Source: DATHSY01 sp046729855
Lineage (GTDB): Bacteria; Actinomycetota; UBA4738; HRBIN12
DNA: 22,143 nt
Direction: 5' to 3'
NCBI GenBank assembly: GCA_046729855.1
Contig: JBKPHM010000111.1
Coordinates: 1 to 22,143 of the forward strand
Shown here: positions 6,768 through 13,836 of the stretch, piece by piece
Position numbering within the stretch: position 1 is the first letter of the stretch
Layout of the letters: every line of letters begins with the position of its first letter
The notes under the pieces: model-generated
Seen by the model: the letters and a program-made list of their open reading frames with translations, nothing else
What the model was told of the DNA's origin: nothing
Database searches by the model: none
Position numbers and translations under genes: made by a program

Positions 6768-7040
6768 TTACTCGGGCTGCTCGCGCTTCGGCAGACGGCC
6801 AGCATCGTCCTCGTGGCCGTCCGGAACCTCGTACGATCCGCTTTCGATCTGCTCGAGGATGCGGCGCGCGTGCGCCTCGAACCTTGATGGAACGAACAGC
6901 TCGGACGGGCCCGTCGGGTATGGACCTTCGCCCTCTCCCCTGAGATCGACGGGAATGCCCTCAGCCTCGAGGCGGCCCTTGGCGATCTCTCCCTCGACCC
7001 ACGACTGCGTCCAGAACACTGGTACGAAATCTTCGCCCAC
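6768..7040 (-). CDS. DUF2007-type putative signal-transducing protein
   Basis: A 90-residue protein. The start FVPVFWTQSWVEGEIAKGRL then EAEGIPVDLRGE is the typical pattern of DUF2007 (also called putative signal transducing protein): a small alpha-beta domain in which a strand leads into a helix that scans a chain, with the hallmark AEGIPV. The second half has LFVPSRFEAHARRILEQIE. The GTG start at 7040 is the only in-frame candidate. It lies 37 bases ahead of the rhodanese-CBS gene on the same strand and is probably cotranscribed. Function is not established for the family. Confidence 0.85.
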   Translation of the reverse strand: MGEDFVPVFWTQSWVEGEIAKGRLEAEGIPVDLRGEGEGPYPTGPSELFVPSRFEAHARRILEQIESGSYEVPDGHEDDAGRLPKREQPE

Positions 7041-7051
7041 GCACCCATGAT

Positions 7052-7072
7052 GTCACGCTTGTATCGTCACGC
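7052..7072. promoter_or_regulatory. Direct 7-bp repeat between divergent genes
   Basis: gtcacgc occurs at 7052-7058 and 7066-7072, 14 bases apart (about one and a half helical turns), in the 108-base gap between the DUF2007 and sulfite-oxidase-like starts. It could be an operator, but no family match is claimed. Confidence 0.25.
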
Positions 7073-7148
7073 ACGCGCTTCGCCACGACAGCCAGCTCGC
7101 CCCGGCTGCTCGCGACGCATGTGTGGACCCGAGGCGCGGGGAGGAGAT

Positions 7149-7756
7149 ATGTCGGGAATCGTTTCCAGAGGCTTCAGGGGTCGCCGCACGGAGGCGCCGA
7201 GCGACCGCGTGCCGCCGGGCCAGTATGTGACCGACGACTTCCCCGTGCTTTCTGCTGGCCCAACACCGCACACTCCGCTCGAGCGGTGGGACTTCTCGGT
7301 CGTGGGGGAGGTGGACGAGCGGCGCCGCTGGACGTGGGAGGAGTTCCGAGCGCTTCCGAGCGAGAAGATCACGCGCGACATCCACTGCGTGACGAAGTGG
7401 TCCAAGCTCGACACCGTGTGGGAGGGCGTCTCGGTCGACAGGTTGCTCGAGGGGATCGACACCTCGGCCAAGTTCGTGGTTCAGTTCTGCGACGGGGGCT
7501 ACACCACGAACCTCCCCCTCGAGGACGTCACCGGCGGCAAGGCGTGGGTCGCCTTCGCCTCCGACGGCGAACCGCTCGAGCCGGAGCACACGGAGGTCCG
7601 GCGCGGATGCTCGTTCCCCACCTCTACTTCTGGAAGAGCGCGAAATGGGTGCGAGGGCTTCAGCTTCAGTCGACCGACGAGCCCGGGTTCTGGGAGACCA
7701 ACGGCTACCACAACTACGGTGATCCATGGCGGGAGCAGCGCTACTGGGGAGACTGA
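7149..7756 (+). pseudogene. Sulfite-oxidase-like molybdopterin oxidoreductase, frameshifted
   Basis: From ATG 7149 (ribosome site GGGGAGGAG) the first 147 codons match the small cytoplasmic sulfite-oxidase-like family: SGIVSRGFRGRR, VPPGQYVTDDFPVLSAGPTP, then the molybdenum-ligand Cys80 in ITRDIHCVTKWSKLDTVWEG. At 7587-7591 the sequence has CACAC where one CAC fits. Two extra bases shift the frame, and the correct C-terminus (GGPARMLVPHLYFWKSAKWV, then ending NYGDPWREQRYWGD, stop at 7756) continues in the +2 frame. The total length of 608 bases equals 202 codons plus 2. Apart from this, both halves are intact, so the break is recent or a sequencing error. The unshifted frame would run on to 7832 as unrelated sequence. 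Substrate of this subfamily is not settled. Confidence 0.88.
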
Positions 7757-8472
7757 CCTGGCAGGTCGGAGACGTCGTCGAGGTCATCTCGGAGACGCCT
7801 CGCGTCAAGACGATCGTCCTCGACGTGCCTGAATGGCCGGGCCATCGTGCCGGGCAGCACGTCGACGTCCGCCTTACAGCCGATGACGGCTACCAGGCGG
7901 AGCGCAGCTACTCGATCGCATCGGCGCCAGTCGGCGCCCGCCTCGAGCTCACGGTAGAACGACTCGACGATGGGGAGGTCTCGCCGTACCTGACCGACGT
8001 GCTACAGCCGGGCGACCGGATCGAGCTCCGCGGTCCTGTGGGGGGCTACTTCGTGTGGGAACCGGAGCAGGGCGGTCCGCTGCTGCTCGTCGCCGGCGGG
8101 TCGGGGATCGTGCCGCTGATGGCGATGATCCGGCGGCGCGCCGCGGCCGGCAGCGACGTGGACACGCGGCTCCTGTTCTCCTCACGGGATTGGAACGACG
8201 TCATCTACCGCGACGAGCTCGAGCGGATGAACGGCAACGGACTCACGGTCGCGCACACGTTGACCCGGTCACGGCCGCCCGGATGGACGGGCTATTCGCG
8301 TCGCGTCGATGGCGAGATGCTGATGGAGGTCGGCCCGAGCCCGGCCGAACGGCCGCGCGCCTACATCTGCGGCCCGACGCCGTTCGTGGAGGCGGTCGCA
8401 GAGGCGCTCGTCCGTCTGGGGCATGACCCGAGGGTAATCAAGACCGAGCGATTCGGACCGACGGGAGGCTGA
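7726..8472 (+). CDS. FAD/NAD(P)-binding ferredoxin-reductase-like oxidoreductase
   Basis: The protein has 248 residues. The flavin motif RSYSIAS (60-66), the nucleotide-binding AGGSGIVP (123-130) and the C-terminal CGPTPFVEA (Cys215), then ERFGPTG, mark a class of FNR-type reductases without a [2Fe-2S] domain. It starts inside the last 31 bases of the sulfite-oxidase-like gene, so translation is coupled. In this conserved gene pair the reductase is expected to pass electrons between NAD(P)H and the molybdenum enzyme; that is inferred from context. Overlap and strong family match support the start MAGAALLGRLTWQVG. Confidence 0.92.
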   Translation: MAGAALLGRLTWQVGDVVEVISETPRVKTIVLDVPEWPGHRAGQHVDVRLTADDGYQAERSYSIASAPVGARLELTVERLDDGEVSPYLTDVLQPGDRIELRGPVGGYFVWEPEQGGPLLLVAGGSGIVPLMAMIRRRAAAGSDVDTRLLFSSRDWNDVIYRDELERMNGNGLTVAHTLTRSRPPGWTGYSRRVDGEMLMEVGPSPAERPRAYICGPTPFVEAVAEALVRLGHDPRVIKTERFGPTGG

Positions 8473-8473
8473 G

Positions 8474-8731
8474 ATGGACGAGTTGATGCTCGACGGGAAC
8501 GCGGTTGCGGGCCTGCTTCAGGAGGTCTTCGCCGTCGAGATGACAACCGCGATCGGAACATGTACCTCCTGCGGCGCGAGCGAGGCGGTCGGGGCGACGC
8601 ACGTGTTTCGAGGCGCCGGGGTGGTCCTGCGCTGTCCGCAGTGCGACAACACGCTCGTCAAGATCGTCAGAGGCGATACCCGCCTGTGGATCAGTCTGGC
8701 GGGAGTCCGTACGGTTGAAGTCGCCGTCTAG
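8474..8731 (+). CDS. DUF6510 zinc-ribbon-like protein
   Basis: An 85-residue protein with two CxxC pairs: C30/C33 (CTSC) and C54/C57 (CPQC), spaced for a zinc ribbon. The N-terminus LDGNAVAGLLQEVF, the central ATHVFRGAGVVLRCPQCDN and the LWISLAG end are the usual pattern of DUF6510. It begins one base after the reductase stop, and in actinobacteria this gene is commonly the third member of the sulfite-oxidase-like/FNR set. Its role is unknown; metal binding or an electron-transfer partner is possible. Confidence 0.9.
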   Translation: MDELMLDGNAVAGLLQEVFAVEMTTAIGTCTSCGASEAVGATHVFRGAGVVLRCPQCDNTLVKIVRGDTRLWISLAGVRTVEVAV

Positions 8732-8816
8732 CTCAGTCCGCGTCGCCACGGGTCGTCACGATCGGTGCGTCACCGACGCGGGGCATGCTGGAAGGGACCG
8801 AGGGAGCGAGCGAAGG

Positions 8817-9293
8817 ATGCCGAAGCTCAGCGCAGGCGTACTCCTGCATCGATCGGGGGGCGGCGGCACGGAGGTCCTGCTAGTGCATCCCGGCGGCCCG
8901 TACTGGGCCAACCGGGACGACGGTGCCTGGTCGTTGCCGAAGGGGGAGTACGGGGCGGGCGAAGATCCCCTCCAGGTGGCGTTCCGGGAGTACCGGGAGG
9001 AGCTCGGTCTGGACCCGCCGGAGAACCTTTCGCCGGTGTTCCTCGGGGAGCTGCGGCAACCGAGCGGCAAGCGCATCAGCGCGTGGGCGATCGAAGGCGA
9101 TCTCGATGTGGCGTCGGTTCGGAGCAATACCTTCACCATGGAATGGCCGCCGCGATCCGGAGTCGCCGTCGAGTTCCCGGAGGTCGACCGCGCCGAATGG
9201 TTCGACCTCGAGACTGCCCGATGGAAGCTCGCGCGGGGTCAGGTGGGCTTCCTCGACCGGCTCTCGGCGCTGTTGGACGCTCCTCAAGGATGA
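8817..9293 (+). CDS. NUDIX hydrolase
   Basis: A 158-residue protein; the GAAGG before ATG 8817 is a modest ribosome site. The NUDIX box GX5EX7REXXEEXGL is seen at 43-65 (GEYGAGED, then AFREYREELGLD), preceded by WSLPKGE. The start SAGVLLHR then EVLLVHPGGPYW is typical of the small NUDIX proteins related to YfcD and Ap4A hydrolase-like families (a HPGGP motif is common in that group). It would hydrolyse a nucleoside diphosphate linked to another moiety; the substrate cannot be read from sequence. It lies 85 bases after DUF6510 and may be in the same operon. Confidence 0.92.
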   Translation: MPKLSAGVLLHRSGGGGTEVLLVHPGGPYWANRDDGAWSLPKGEYGAGEDPLQVAFREYREELGLDPPENLSPVFLGELRQPSGKRISAWAIEGDLDVASVRSNTFTMEWPPRSGVAVEFPEVDRAEWFDLETARWKLARGQVGFLDRLSALLDAPQG

Positions 9294-9300
9294 ACATCGA

Positions 9301-9315
9301 GGATCGAGTCGATCC
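9301..9315. terminator. Bidirectional terminator hairpin
   Basis: ggatcg and cgatcc form a 6-bp stem around agt in the 28-base gap between the converging NUDIX and ABC permease genes. The location suits termination of both transcripts; no T-run is seen. Confidence 0.45.
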
Positions 9316-9321
9316 CAATGC

Positions 9322-10932
9322 TCAGGCCGGCTGGGTGCGACTGCCGAGGTAGATGACGCTCAGTGTCACGGTCACGACGAGGATCCCAACCGATGCCCCG
9401 GTTGCCTGGGCGATCGACATCCCGTCGTGCGCCGCTCCGTACATGAGACTCGCAGGGCCGACGAGGGCGAGCGCCGCCAGGATCGGGCCGGTCGCAACCC
9501 ACACGACCAAGACGACTGCCCCCACGTCCCCGCCGAGCAGGAGTAGCTCGATGGGGAACGGTCCGCGCCTCGCAGCGACCGCTGCACAGAGGACGAGCAC
9601 TGCGGAGACGAATGGACACAAGAACAGGGCGGGCAGTGCGGCGGCCGGCGGGAGCGACGTGGCGACCCAGACGAGGACGACCGCAACGATCGCCGGTGCG
9701 ATCAGCACAGCGACCGGCACCACGCAATGATGGAGTAGCAGCTGACCCCACCGCAACGGCAGCACGTGATGGGCGTCGGGTTGGTCTGCCTCCAGGCGCA
9801 GTGGCTCCAGCATCTTGGCTGCCGCCAGGTAGCCCGCAAGCAGGCCGGCGCCGACGATGACCGGTCGCTCAGGTGCGGCGAGGATCGCGATCATGCCGCC
9901 GACGACGAGTGAGATAGCCCAGGCGAGCCGGCTCGGAGCGCGGAGGATGCTCATCGCGGCCCTCCAAGGGATCGCTAGCCGGCTCGACCGCGGCCGGCGG
10001 AACCTCGTTCTACGGACACCCGTGAGACTCTCGCGCGTCCGGCGGACGATGAGCGCCGCCCCGCGAACGTCGGCGAAGTAGAGAGCAGCGACTAGCCCTG
10101 AGCGTGTGCCGGCTCGGCGGGCGAGCTCTTCGACGGGGGCGACATCGGCGTGCCGACACGCCGTCCAGACGGCTGCCGACGTGAGCGTCACCAGGAGGAC
10201 CACCTGATACGGCCAGCCGGGGATCTCCGCTCCAGCCGCCGCCAGGATAGGCCCCGATGCCCACCCCCACGGTCCCGACCAGAGCGCGATGCCGCCGTCG
10301 GCGACGCCCGGCGCAAAGGCAAGCACGGCCGCCACCGGGATCGCCGGTGGACTCAGCCGAAGGACCGTCCCAGCGCGTTCGGTGGACGACTCGACGAGCC
10401 AGGCGGCCGCGCCGGCCAGAAGGCCGAGGGTGGCGAAGTCACCAACCGTGGCGGCGAGCAGTGGCCACGCGGCCACCCCCAGCTCTGCCTCGATCAGCAC
10501 GAAGGCAGCCACGCCGAGGGCAGCTCCGAGGCCCGTGGCGAGCGTCAGGCCGCGACGCAGCCGCGACCCGACCAGCTCGGCGCGGGAAAGCGGCGCCGAG
10601 ACCAGCCATTCGATGTCGGGGAGGCTGAACAGGACCGGTCCCTGCCAGGTCGCGTACCGAAGGACCGCGACGCACGCCAGGAACAGCACCGGCGGGGACC
10701 ATCGGATGAGCTGGTCGATCAGGTGGACGGCCTTTTGCTCGCCGATCGCGCGCTCGCCAACGGTACCGAACAGGAGGAAGCCGGCGAAGGCGACGAACAG
10801 CACGACCGTGTACACGTCGGTGAACCGGTCCCAACGCGACTTGGCGCGATGGCCACGCCGGTAGCTCTGCAGCAGGGCGAGGACGGGCCGAGCCTCCAGC
10901 GGTCGCTCCAGGTCCAGGGGGGCGCCACTCAT
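9322..10932 (-). CDS. ABC-2-type transporter permease
   Basis: The protein has 536 residues and about ten to twelve hydrophobic segments, for example VVLFVAFAGFLLFG near 45, PVLFLACVAVL near 85, LAGYLAAAKML near 365 and ILVVTVTLSVIYLG at the end. A cytoplasmic, basic N-terminus (LQSYRRGHRAKSRW) precedes the first helix. The sequence SLPDIEWLVSAPLSRAELV near 105 and a related ADQPDAHHVLPLRW then GQLLLHH near 380-395 look like a twofold internal repeat of a coupling-helix region. The start (ATG 10932) overlaps the ATPase stop as ATGA. It is the membrane partner of the ATPase at 10929-11648; an exporter is likely but the substrate is unknown. Confidence 0.88.
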   Translation of the reverse strand: MSGAPLDLERPLEARPVLALLQSYRRGHRAKSRWDRFTDVYTVVLFVAFAGFLLFGTVGERAIGEQKAVHLIDQLIRWSPPVLFLACVAVLRYATWQGPVLFSLPDIEWLVSAPLSRAELVGSRLRRGLTLATGLGAALGVAAFVLIEAELGVAAWPLLAATVGDFATLGLLAGAAAWLVESSTERAGTVLRLSPPAIPVAAVLAFAPGVADGGIALWSGPWGWASGPILAAAGAEIPGWPYQVVLLVTLTSAAVWTACRHADVAPVEELARRAGTRSGLVAALYFADVRGAALIVRRTRESLTGVRRTRFRRPRSSRLAIPWRAAMSILRAPSRLAWAISLVVGGMIAILAAPERPVIVGAGLLAGYLAAAKMLEPLRLEADQPDAHHVLPLRWGQLLLHHCVVPVAVLIAPAIVAVVLVWVATSLPPAAALPALFLCPFVSAVLVLCAAVAARRGPFPIELLLLGGDVGAVVLVVWVATGPILAALALVGPASLMYGAAHDGMSIAQATGASVGILVVTVTLSVIYLGSRTQPA

Positions 10933-11648
10933 CTGAGACCCAGCCGAGTTGCTTCGGCCCCAGCCCTCACCGCATCGAAGGACCCCTGGTCGGCGACGCG
11001 CCCATCGTCGAGCACGATCAGCCGATCCGCGAGGCCGACCGCGAAGGCGAGTTGGTGGGTGCTGAAGACGACCACCGCCCCGTCTCGCTTTGCTTCGAGC
11101 AAAAGCGACCGAAGCGTTGCCTGTGAAGGTGGGTCGAGGCCGACAGCCGGCTCGTCGAGCAATAACGCGTCGAACGGCCGGATGAACGCACACGCGATCT
11201 GCGTCTTCTGTCGCATGCCGCGGGAAAGACGCCGAGGCAAGAAATGGCGGCGTGCGGCGAGCCCCAACCGCTCCAGCAGGACATCGATCCGCCCGTCCAG
11301 TCCATCGATCGCACCGTGGGCGACGCCGACGAGTTCCAGGTGTTCCCGGACCGTGAGGTCGTCGTACAGCACGGGCGTATCGGGGACGAAGGCGAGCCTC
11401 GCACGGGCGATGTGACCCCGTCGTGGGTCGTGCACGTCGGCGCCACATACCGTCACCGTCCCTGCCGTCGGGTCCAGGCGGCCGCCCATGATCCGCAGTG
11501 CGGTGGTCTTCCCTGATCCGTTGTGGCCAATCAAGGCGACGCACTCACCCCGGGCGATCACGAGATCGAGGCCGTCGACGGCCGTGAGCTCGCCGAACGT
11601 CCGGCGCAACCCGTGCACCGACAGGAGGGAGGTCGACGTGCCGGCCAT
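10929..11648 (-). CDS. ABC transporter ATP-binding protein
   Basis: A 239-residue ATPase. From the ATG at 11648 it shows LLSVHGLRRTFGELTAVDGL, Walker A GHNGSGKTT (41-49), the Q-loop region (AFVPDTPVLYDDLTVREHLE, where a Q is replaced by the FVPD type), the signature LSRGMRQK, Walker B ALLLDEPAVGLD and the H-loop FSTHQ. This is the exporter type that pairs with ABC-2 permeases. An in-frame GTG at 11660 is an alternative start. Its stop overlaps the permease start, so the two are one operon. Regulation is unknown; there is no adjacent regulator on the same strand. Confidence 0.93.
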   Translation of the reverse strand: MAGTSTSLLSVHGLRRTFGELTAVDGLDLVIARGECVALIGHNGSGKTTALRIMGGRLDPTAGTVTVCGADVHDPRRGHIARARLAFVPDTPVLYDDLTVREHLELVGVAHGAIDGLDGRIDVLLERLGLAARRHFLPRRLSRGMRQKTQIACAFIRPFDALLLDEPAVGLDPPSQATLRSLLLEAKRDGAVVVFSTHQLAFAVGLADRLIVLDDGRVADQGSFDAVRAGAEATRLGLR

Positions 11649-11978
11649 CACGTCCGTCACACGGTAGTCGGCTGCTCGAAAGCTTGCTCGGGTTACCCAG
11701 CCGGGGCGCGGCGAGATGGCCGTGGAGTACGCGACCGATCCGATCACGTCGAGCTCCACGGGGTCTGGAACGACTCCTCCAGGATCTGGCGGAGCCCCTC
11801 GGCGGTGTCCCCGAGGTTGTCGAAACCCCCATTCTTGTTGAAGGCCCAGAGGATCATGCGCGCTCGGCCCTCGGCGCCGATCCCCGTAGGTCCGCGTCGC
11901 CGTTGGCGTGTACGTGCTCTCTCGCCTGACGTCGGCAGTTGCACGTCGGCTCGTCGTTCGCGATAGAGTCAGCGGTCG
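11649..11978. other. Intergenic region between ABC operon and cysteine-motif gene
   Basis: A 330-base gap between divergent genes. It should contain the promoters for the ATPase (minus) and for the gene at 11979 (plus). No clear -35/-10 pairs were found. It also holds the short minus-strand frame at 11744-11857 described separately. Confidence 0.5.
11744..11857 (-). CDS. Possible 37-residue protein
   Basis: From ATG 11857 the frame reads MILWAFNKNGGFDNLGD, then TAEGLRQILEESFQTPW. Composition is protein-like (aromatic and charged residues well mixed, unlike the Arg-rich noise frames around it), but the ribosome site is weak and no family is recognised. It could be a leftover of a longer gene, since the frame remains open upstream. 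Confidence 0.3.
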   Translation of the reverse strand: MILWAFNKNGGFDNLGDTAEGLRQILEESFQTPWSST

Positions 11979-12308
11979 ATGACGCGGCGCGAAGAGCGGG
12001 TCGCTCGGAACGAGGCAACCTCCCGGGAGATCAACGAGCGGATCGAGGACGCGCACGGGGAAGCTCCTTCCGATCGCTTCGTCCGCATGGTGTGCGAGTG
12101 TGGCGAGGATTCGTGTGAGCGTTTGATCGCCATCACCCTTCCCGAGTACGAACGGGTCCGGAGCGATGGACGACAGTTCGCGGTTGTGCAAGGCCATGTA
12201 GCGCCGGATATCGAGGACGTCGTCGACGAGACCGAGCGCTTCGTGGTCGTCGTCAAACGAGAGGGTACGCCGGCGGACGTGGCGAAGGGGGAAGACCCCA
12301 GGAGTTAG
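11979..12308 (+). CDS. Conserved hypothetical protein with a CxC-x4-C motif
   Basis: A 109-residue soluble protein. The N-terminal half is charged and helical (VARNEATSREINERIEDAH), followed by FVRMVCECGEDSCERLIAIT with C39, C41 and C46, then LPEYERVRSDGRQFAVVQGH and a strand FVVVVKRE. I recognise this pattern (CECG-x2-C, then EYE-x-VR, then F-x-V-x-x-GH) from many short uncharacterised actinobacterial proteins. The cysteines and a later His could hold a metal ion. The stop overlaps the stop of the converging ATPase gene (TTAG at 12305-12308), so the two transcripts run into each other. Confidence 0.8.
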   Translation: MTRREERVARNEATSREINERIEDAHGEAPSDRFVRMVCECGEDSCERLIAITLPEYERVRSDGRQFAVVQGHVAPDIEDVVDETERFVVVVKREGTPADVAKGEDPRS

Positions 12309-12748
12309 GCGCTTCCGCGCTCCGCCTGTTGGTCGACCTCGAGCTCGAACCAATGCTTGCCGTGCCCACGCCCCCAACGGGTGGCCAAGCGGTCGACCAA
12401 ATAGAGTCCCCATCCACTCTCCGCCCCCGGGCCTGGACGGACCGCCCCGGCAACTGAGGAGCGTCTGGTGACACTGGCTTGATCGAACACCTCCACGCGA
12501 AGCCTTCCACCCGACAAGTTCGCGCGGATCCGGATCCGATCGTCGCGGTTGAGGCCAGCGTGACGGATGCTATTGCCGACGAGCTCGCTGGCCAACAGCT
12601 GAGCGTCCTTCAACACGGCGGCCGGGAGCGGGAGGTCGCTGAGGGCGCGCCGAACGTCTGGCACCGTCCCGGGCAAAGCCGGCATAAGAAGCTCCAAGCA
12701 GCTTGGGTCCGACTCCTGCCACCGCCGGCTCTCGGCTCCCATACCCAT
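12305..12748 (-). CDS. RsbW-like ATP-binding protein (HATPase_c anti-sigma type)
   Basis: A 147-residue single HATPase domain. The N-box is LLASELVGNSIRHAG, the G1 region is VEVFDQAS (the Asp is present but the usual DxGxG glycines are replaced) and the G2 box is ESGWGLYLVDRLATRWG. These small kinases control sigma factors by binding them or phosphorylating an antagonist; which partner applies here cannot be told. The Met at 12748 or 12742 precedes the domain; the frame is open further upstream to 12880 but the extra part reads like noise and runs through the tandem repeat at 12765-12816. No anti-anti-sigma gene lies beside it. Confidence 0.85.
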   Translation of the reverse strand: MGMGAESRRWQESDPSCLELLMPALPGTVPDVRRALSDLPLPAAVLKDAQLLASELVGNSIRHAGLNRDDRIRIRANLSGGRLRVEVFDQASVTRRSSVAGAVRPGPGAESGWGLYLVDRLATRWGRGHGKHWFELEVDQQAERGSA

Positions 12749-12764
12749 CCATATTCCCGATGGG

Positions 12765-12816
12765 GCTCTCGGTGAACCTCCGGGTACCAAGCTCTCAGTG
12801 AACCTCCGGCTACCAA
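12765..12816. repeat. 26-bp tandem repeat upstream of the RsbW-like gene
   Basis: Two adjacent 26-base copies (12765-12790 and 12791-12816) differ at two positions. The shared core is gtgaacctccgg. It lies 17 bases from the possible start, in the leader of the minus-strand gene, so it could be an operator or a slippage product. Confidence 0.85.
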
Positions 12817-12871
12817 GAAGGGTCGTGGTCGGACGGTCGTATCGCGACGACGCTCCCGTGAGCCCGGGTCG

Positions 12872-12877
12872 TATACT
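12872..12877 (+). promoter_or_regulatory. Possible -10 box (TATACT)
   Basis: TATACT matches the -10 consensus at five of six bases, in an AT-richer patch of an otherwise GC-rich gap, 151 bases before the zinc-ribbon gene. No good -35 is seen at 16-18 bases upstream. Confidence 0.25.
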
Positions 12878-13027
12878 CAAGTGTTAGCGGCCGCCTCTTC
12901 TGAGGGGAGCGCGCATCGCGCGGCCGTAGCGACCCTCCGCTGGTTCCCGCAGCGCCTGACATCCCGAGCATCCGCCCGGACCAGGCACCGTCGGTCCGAC
13001 GGCTCCGTTTCAGCGATCGGAGGATGC

Positions 13028-13198
13028 ATGAGAGCGGTCACGATCCCGCGTCCACATGACGGCATGCCGTTCGAGTACTACTGTCCGATCTGCGGCGTTG
13101 ACCTGGCCGAGTCGAATTACGAGACGTTCGACGCCGATTACTTCTGCCCTGTCTGTGCGACGCAGCAGCGCCCGTCGAGGGTACCGGCGCCGCGGTGA
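13028..13198 (+). CDS. Small zinc-ribbon protein
   Basis: A 56-residue protein with a CPIC pair (EYYCPICGVDL) and a CPVC pair (DYFCPVCATQQ) 20 residues apart. This is a classic zinc-ribbon or rubredoxin-like knuckle, with a short conserved N-terminus. The ribosome site is CGGAGG. Its stop is TGA at 13196-13198 and overlaps a possible upstream start of ClpP (TGATG), so the two are coupled. The exact function is unknown. Confidence 0.75.
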   Translation: MRAVTIPRPHDGMPFEYYCPICGVDLAESNYETFDADYFCPVCATQQRPSRVPAPR

Positions 13199-13215
13199 TG
13201 GGTGATGGATGGGTG

Positions 13216-13836
13216 ATGAAGGACTACCTCGTTCCCGTCGTTGTCGAGCAGACGAGCCGCGGAGAGCGGTCGTTCGACATCTACTCGCGCTTGCTGAGCG
13301 AACGGATCGTGTTCGTCGGCACGCCGATCGATGACGCCGTGGGCAACCTGGTCATGGCGCAGCTGCTGTACCTCGAGAGCGAAGATCCCGACAAAGACAT
13401 CAGCCTGTATATCAACTCACCCGGCGGAGACATCACGTCACTCTTCGCGATCTACGACACGATGCAGTACATCAAGCCGGACGTCTCCACGATCGTGATG
13501 GGTCAGGCGGCCTCGGCGGCAGCGGTGCTGCTCCTGGCGGGTACTCGCGGCAAGCGCTACGCGTTGCCCTACTCGCGAGTGCTTCTGCACCAGCCGCACG
13601 GCGGGGCCGAGGGCCAGGCGGTCGACATCGAGATCCAGGCGAAGGAGATCCTGCGGTACCGTCGCCTGCTCGAGGAGATCGTGGCGGAGCACACCGGCCA
13701 GCCGCTCGAGCGGGTCGCCAGGGACACGGACCGCGACTTCATCCTCACGGCGGAAGAGGCGGTCGCCTACGGCGTCGTCGACCAGGTCATCGCGAGCCGC
13801 AAGCAGCCTGAGCTAGCCTCGGCCGGCAGCGGATAG
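13216..13836 (+). CDS. clpP: ATP-dependent Clp protease proteolytic subunit
   Basis: ClpP is the serine peptidase core of a barrel complex that degrades proteins fed by ClpX/ClpC unfoldases. From ATG 13216 (206 residues) the catalytic triad is Ser100 (MGQAASAA), His125 (VLLHQPHG) and Asp174 (RDTDRDF), all intact. The N-terminus (YLVPVVVEQTSRGERSFDIY) is unprocessed-looking but standard. The INSPGG motif (67-71) is present. The gene is not in a tig-clpP-clpX context; it sits with a zinc-ribbon gene and, one base-pair-tight after its stop (TAG then ATG), a beta-propeller gene. Several ClpP paralogues are usual in actinobacteria, so this may be an accessory copy. Alternative start: 13198. Confidence 0.95.
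   Translation: MKDYLVPVVVEQTSRGERSFDIYSRLLSERIVFVGTPIDDAVGNLVMAQLLYLESEDPDKDISLYINSPGGDITSLFAIYDTMQYIKPDVSTIVMGQAASAAAVLLLAGTRGKRYALPYSRVLLHQPHGGAEGQAVDIEIQAKEILRYRRLLEEIVAEHTGQPLERVARDTDRDFILTAEEAVAYGVVDQVIASRKQPELASAGSG

Noticed and set aside
10150..11415. A 421-codon plus-strand frame over the ABC operon
   Set aside because: It is antisense to the ATPase and permease with intact Walker motifs.
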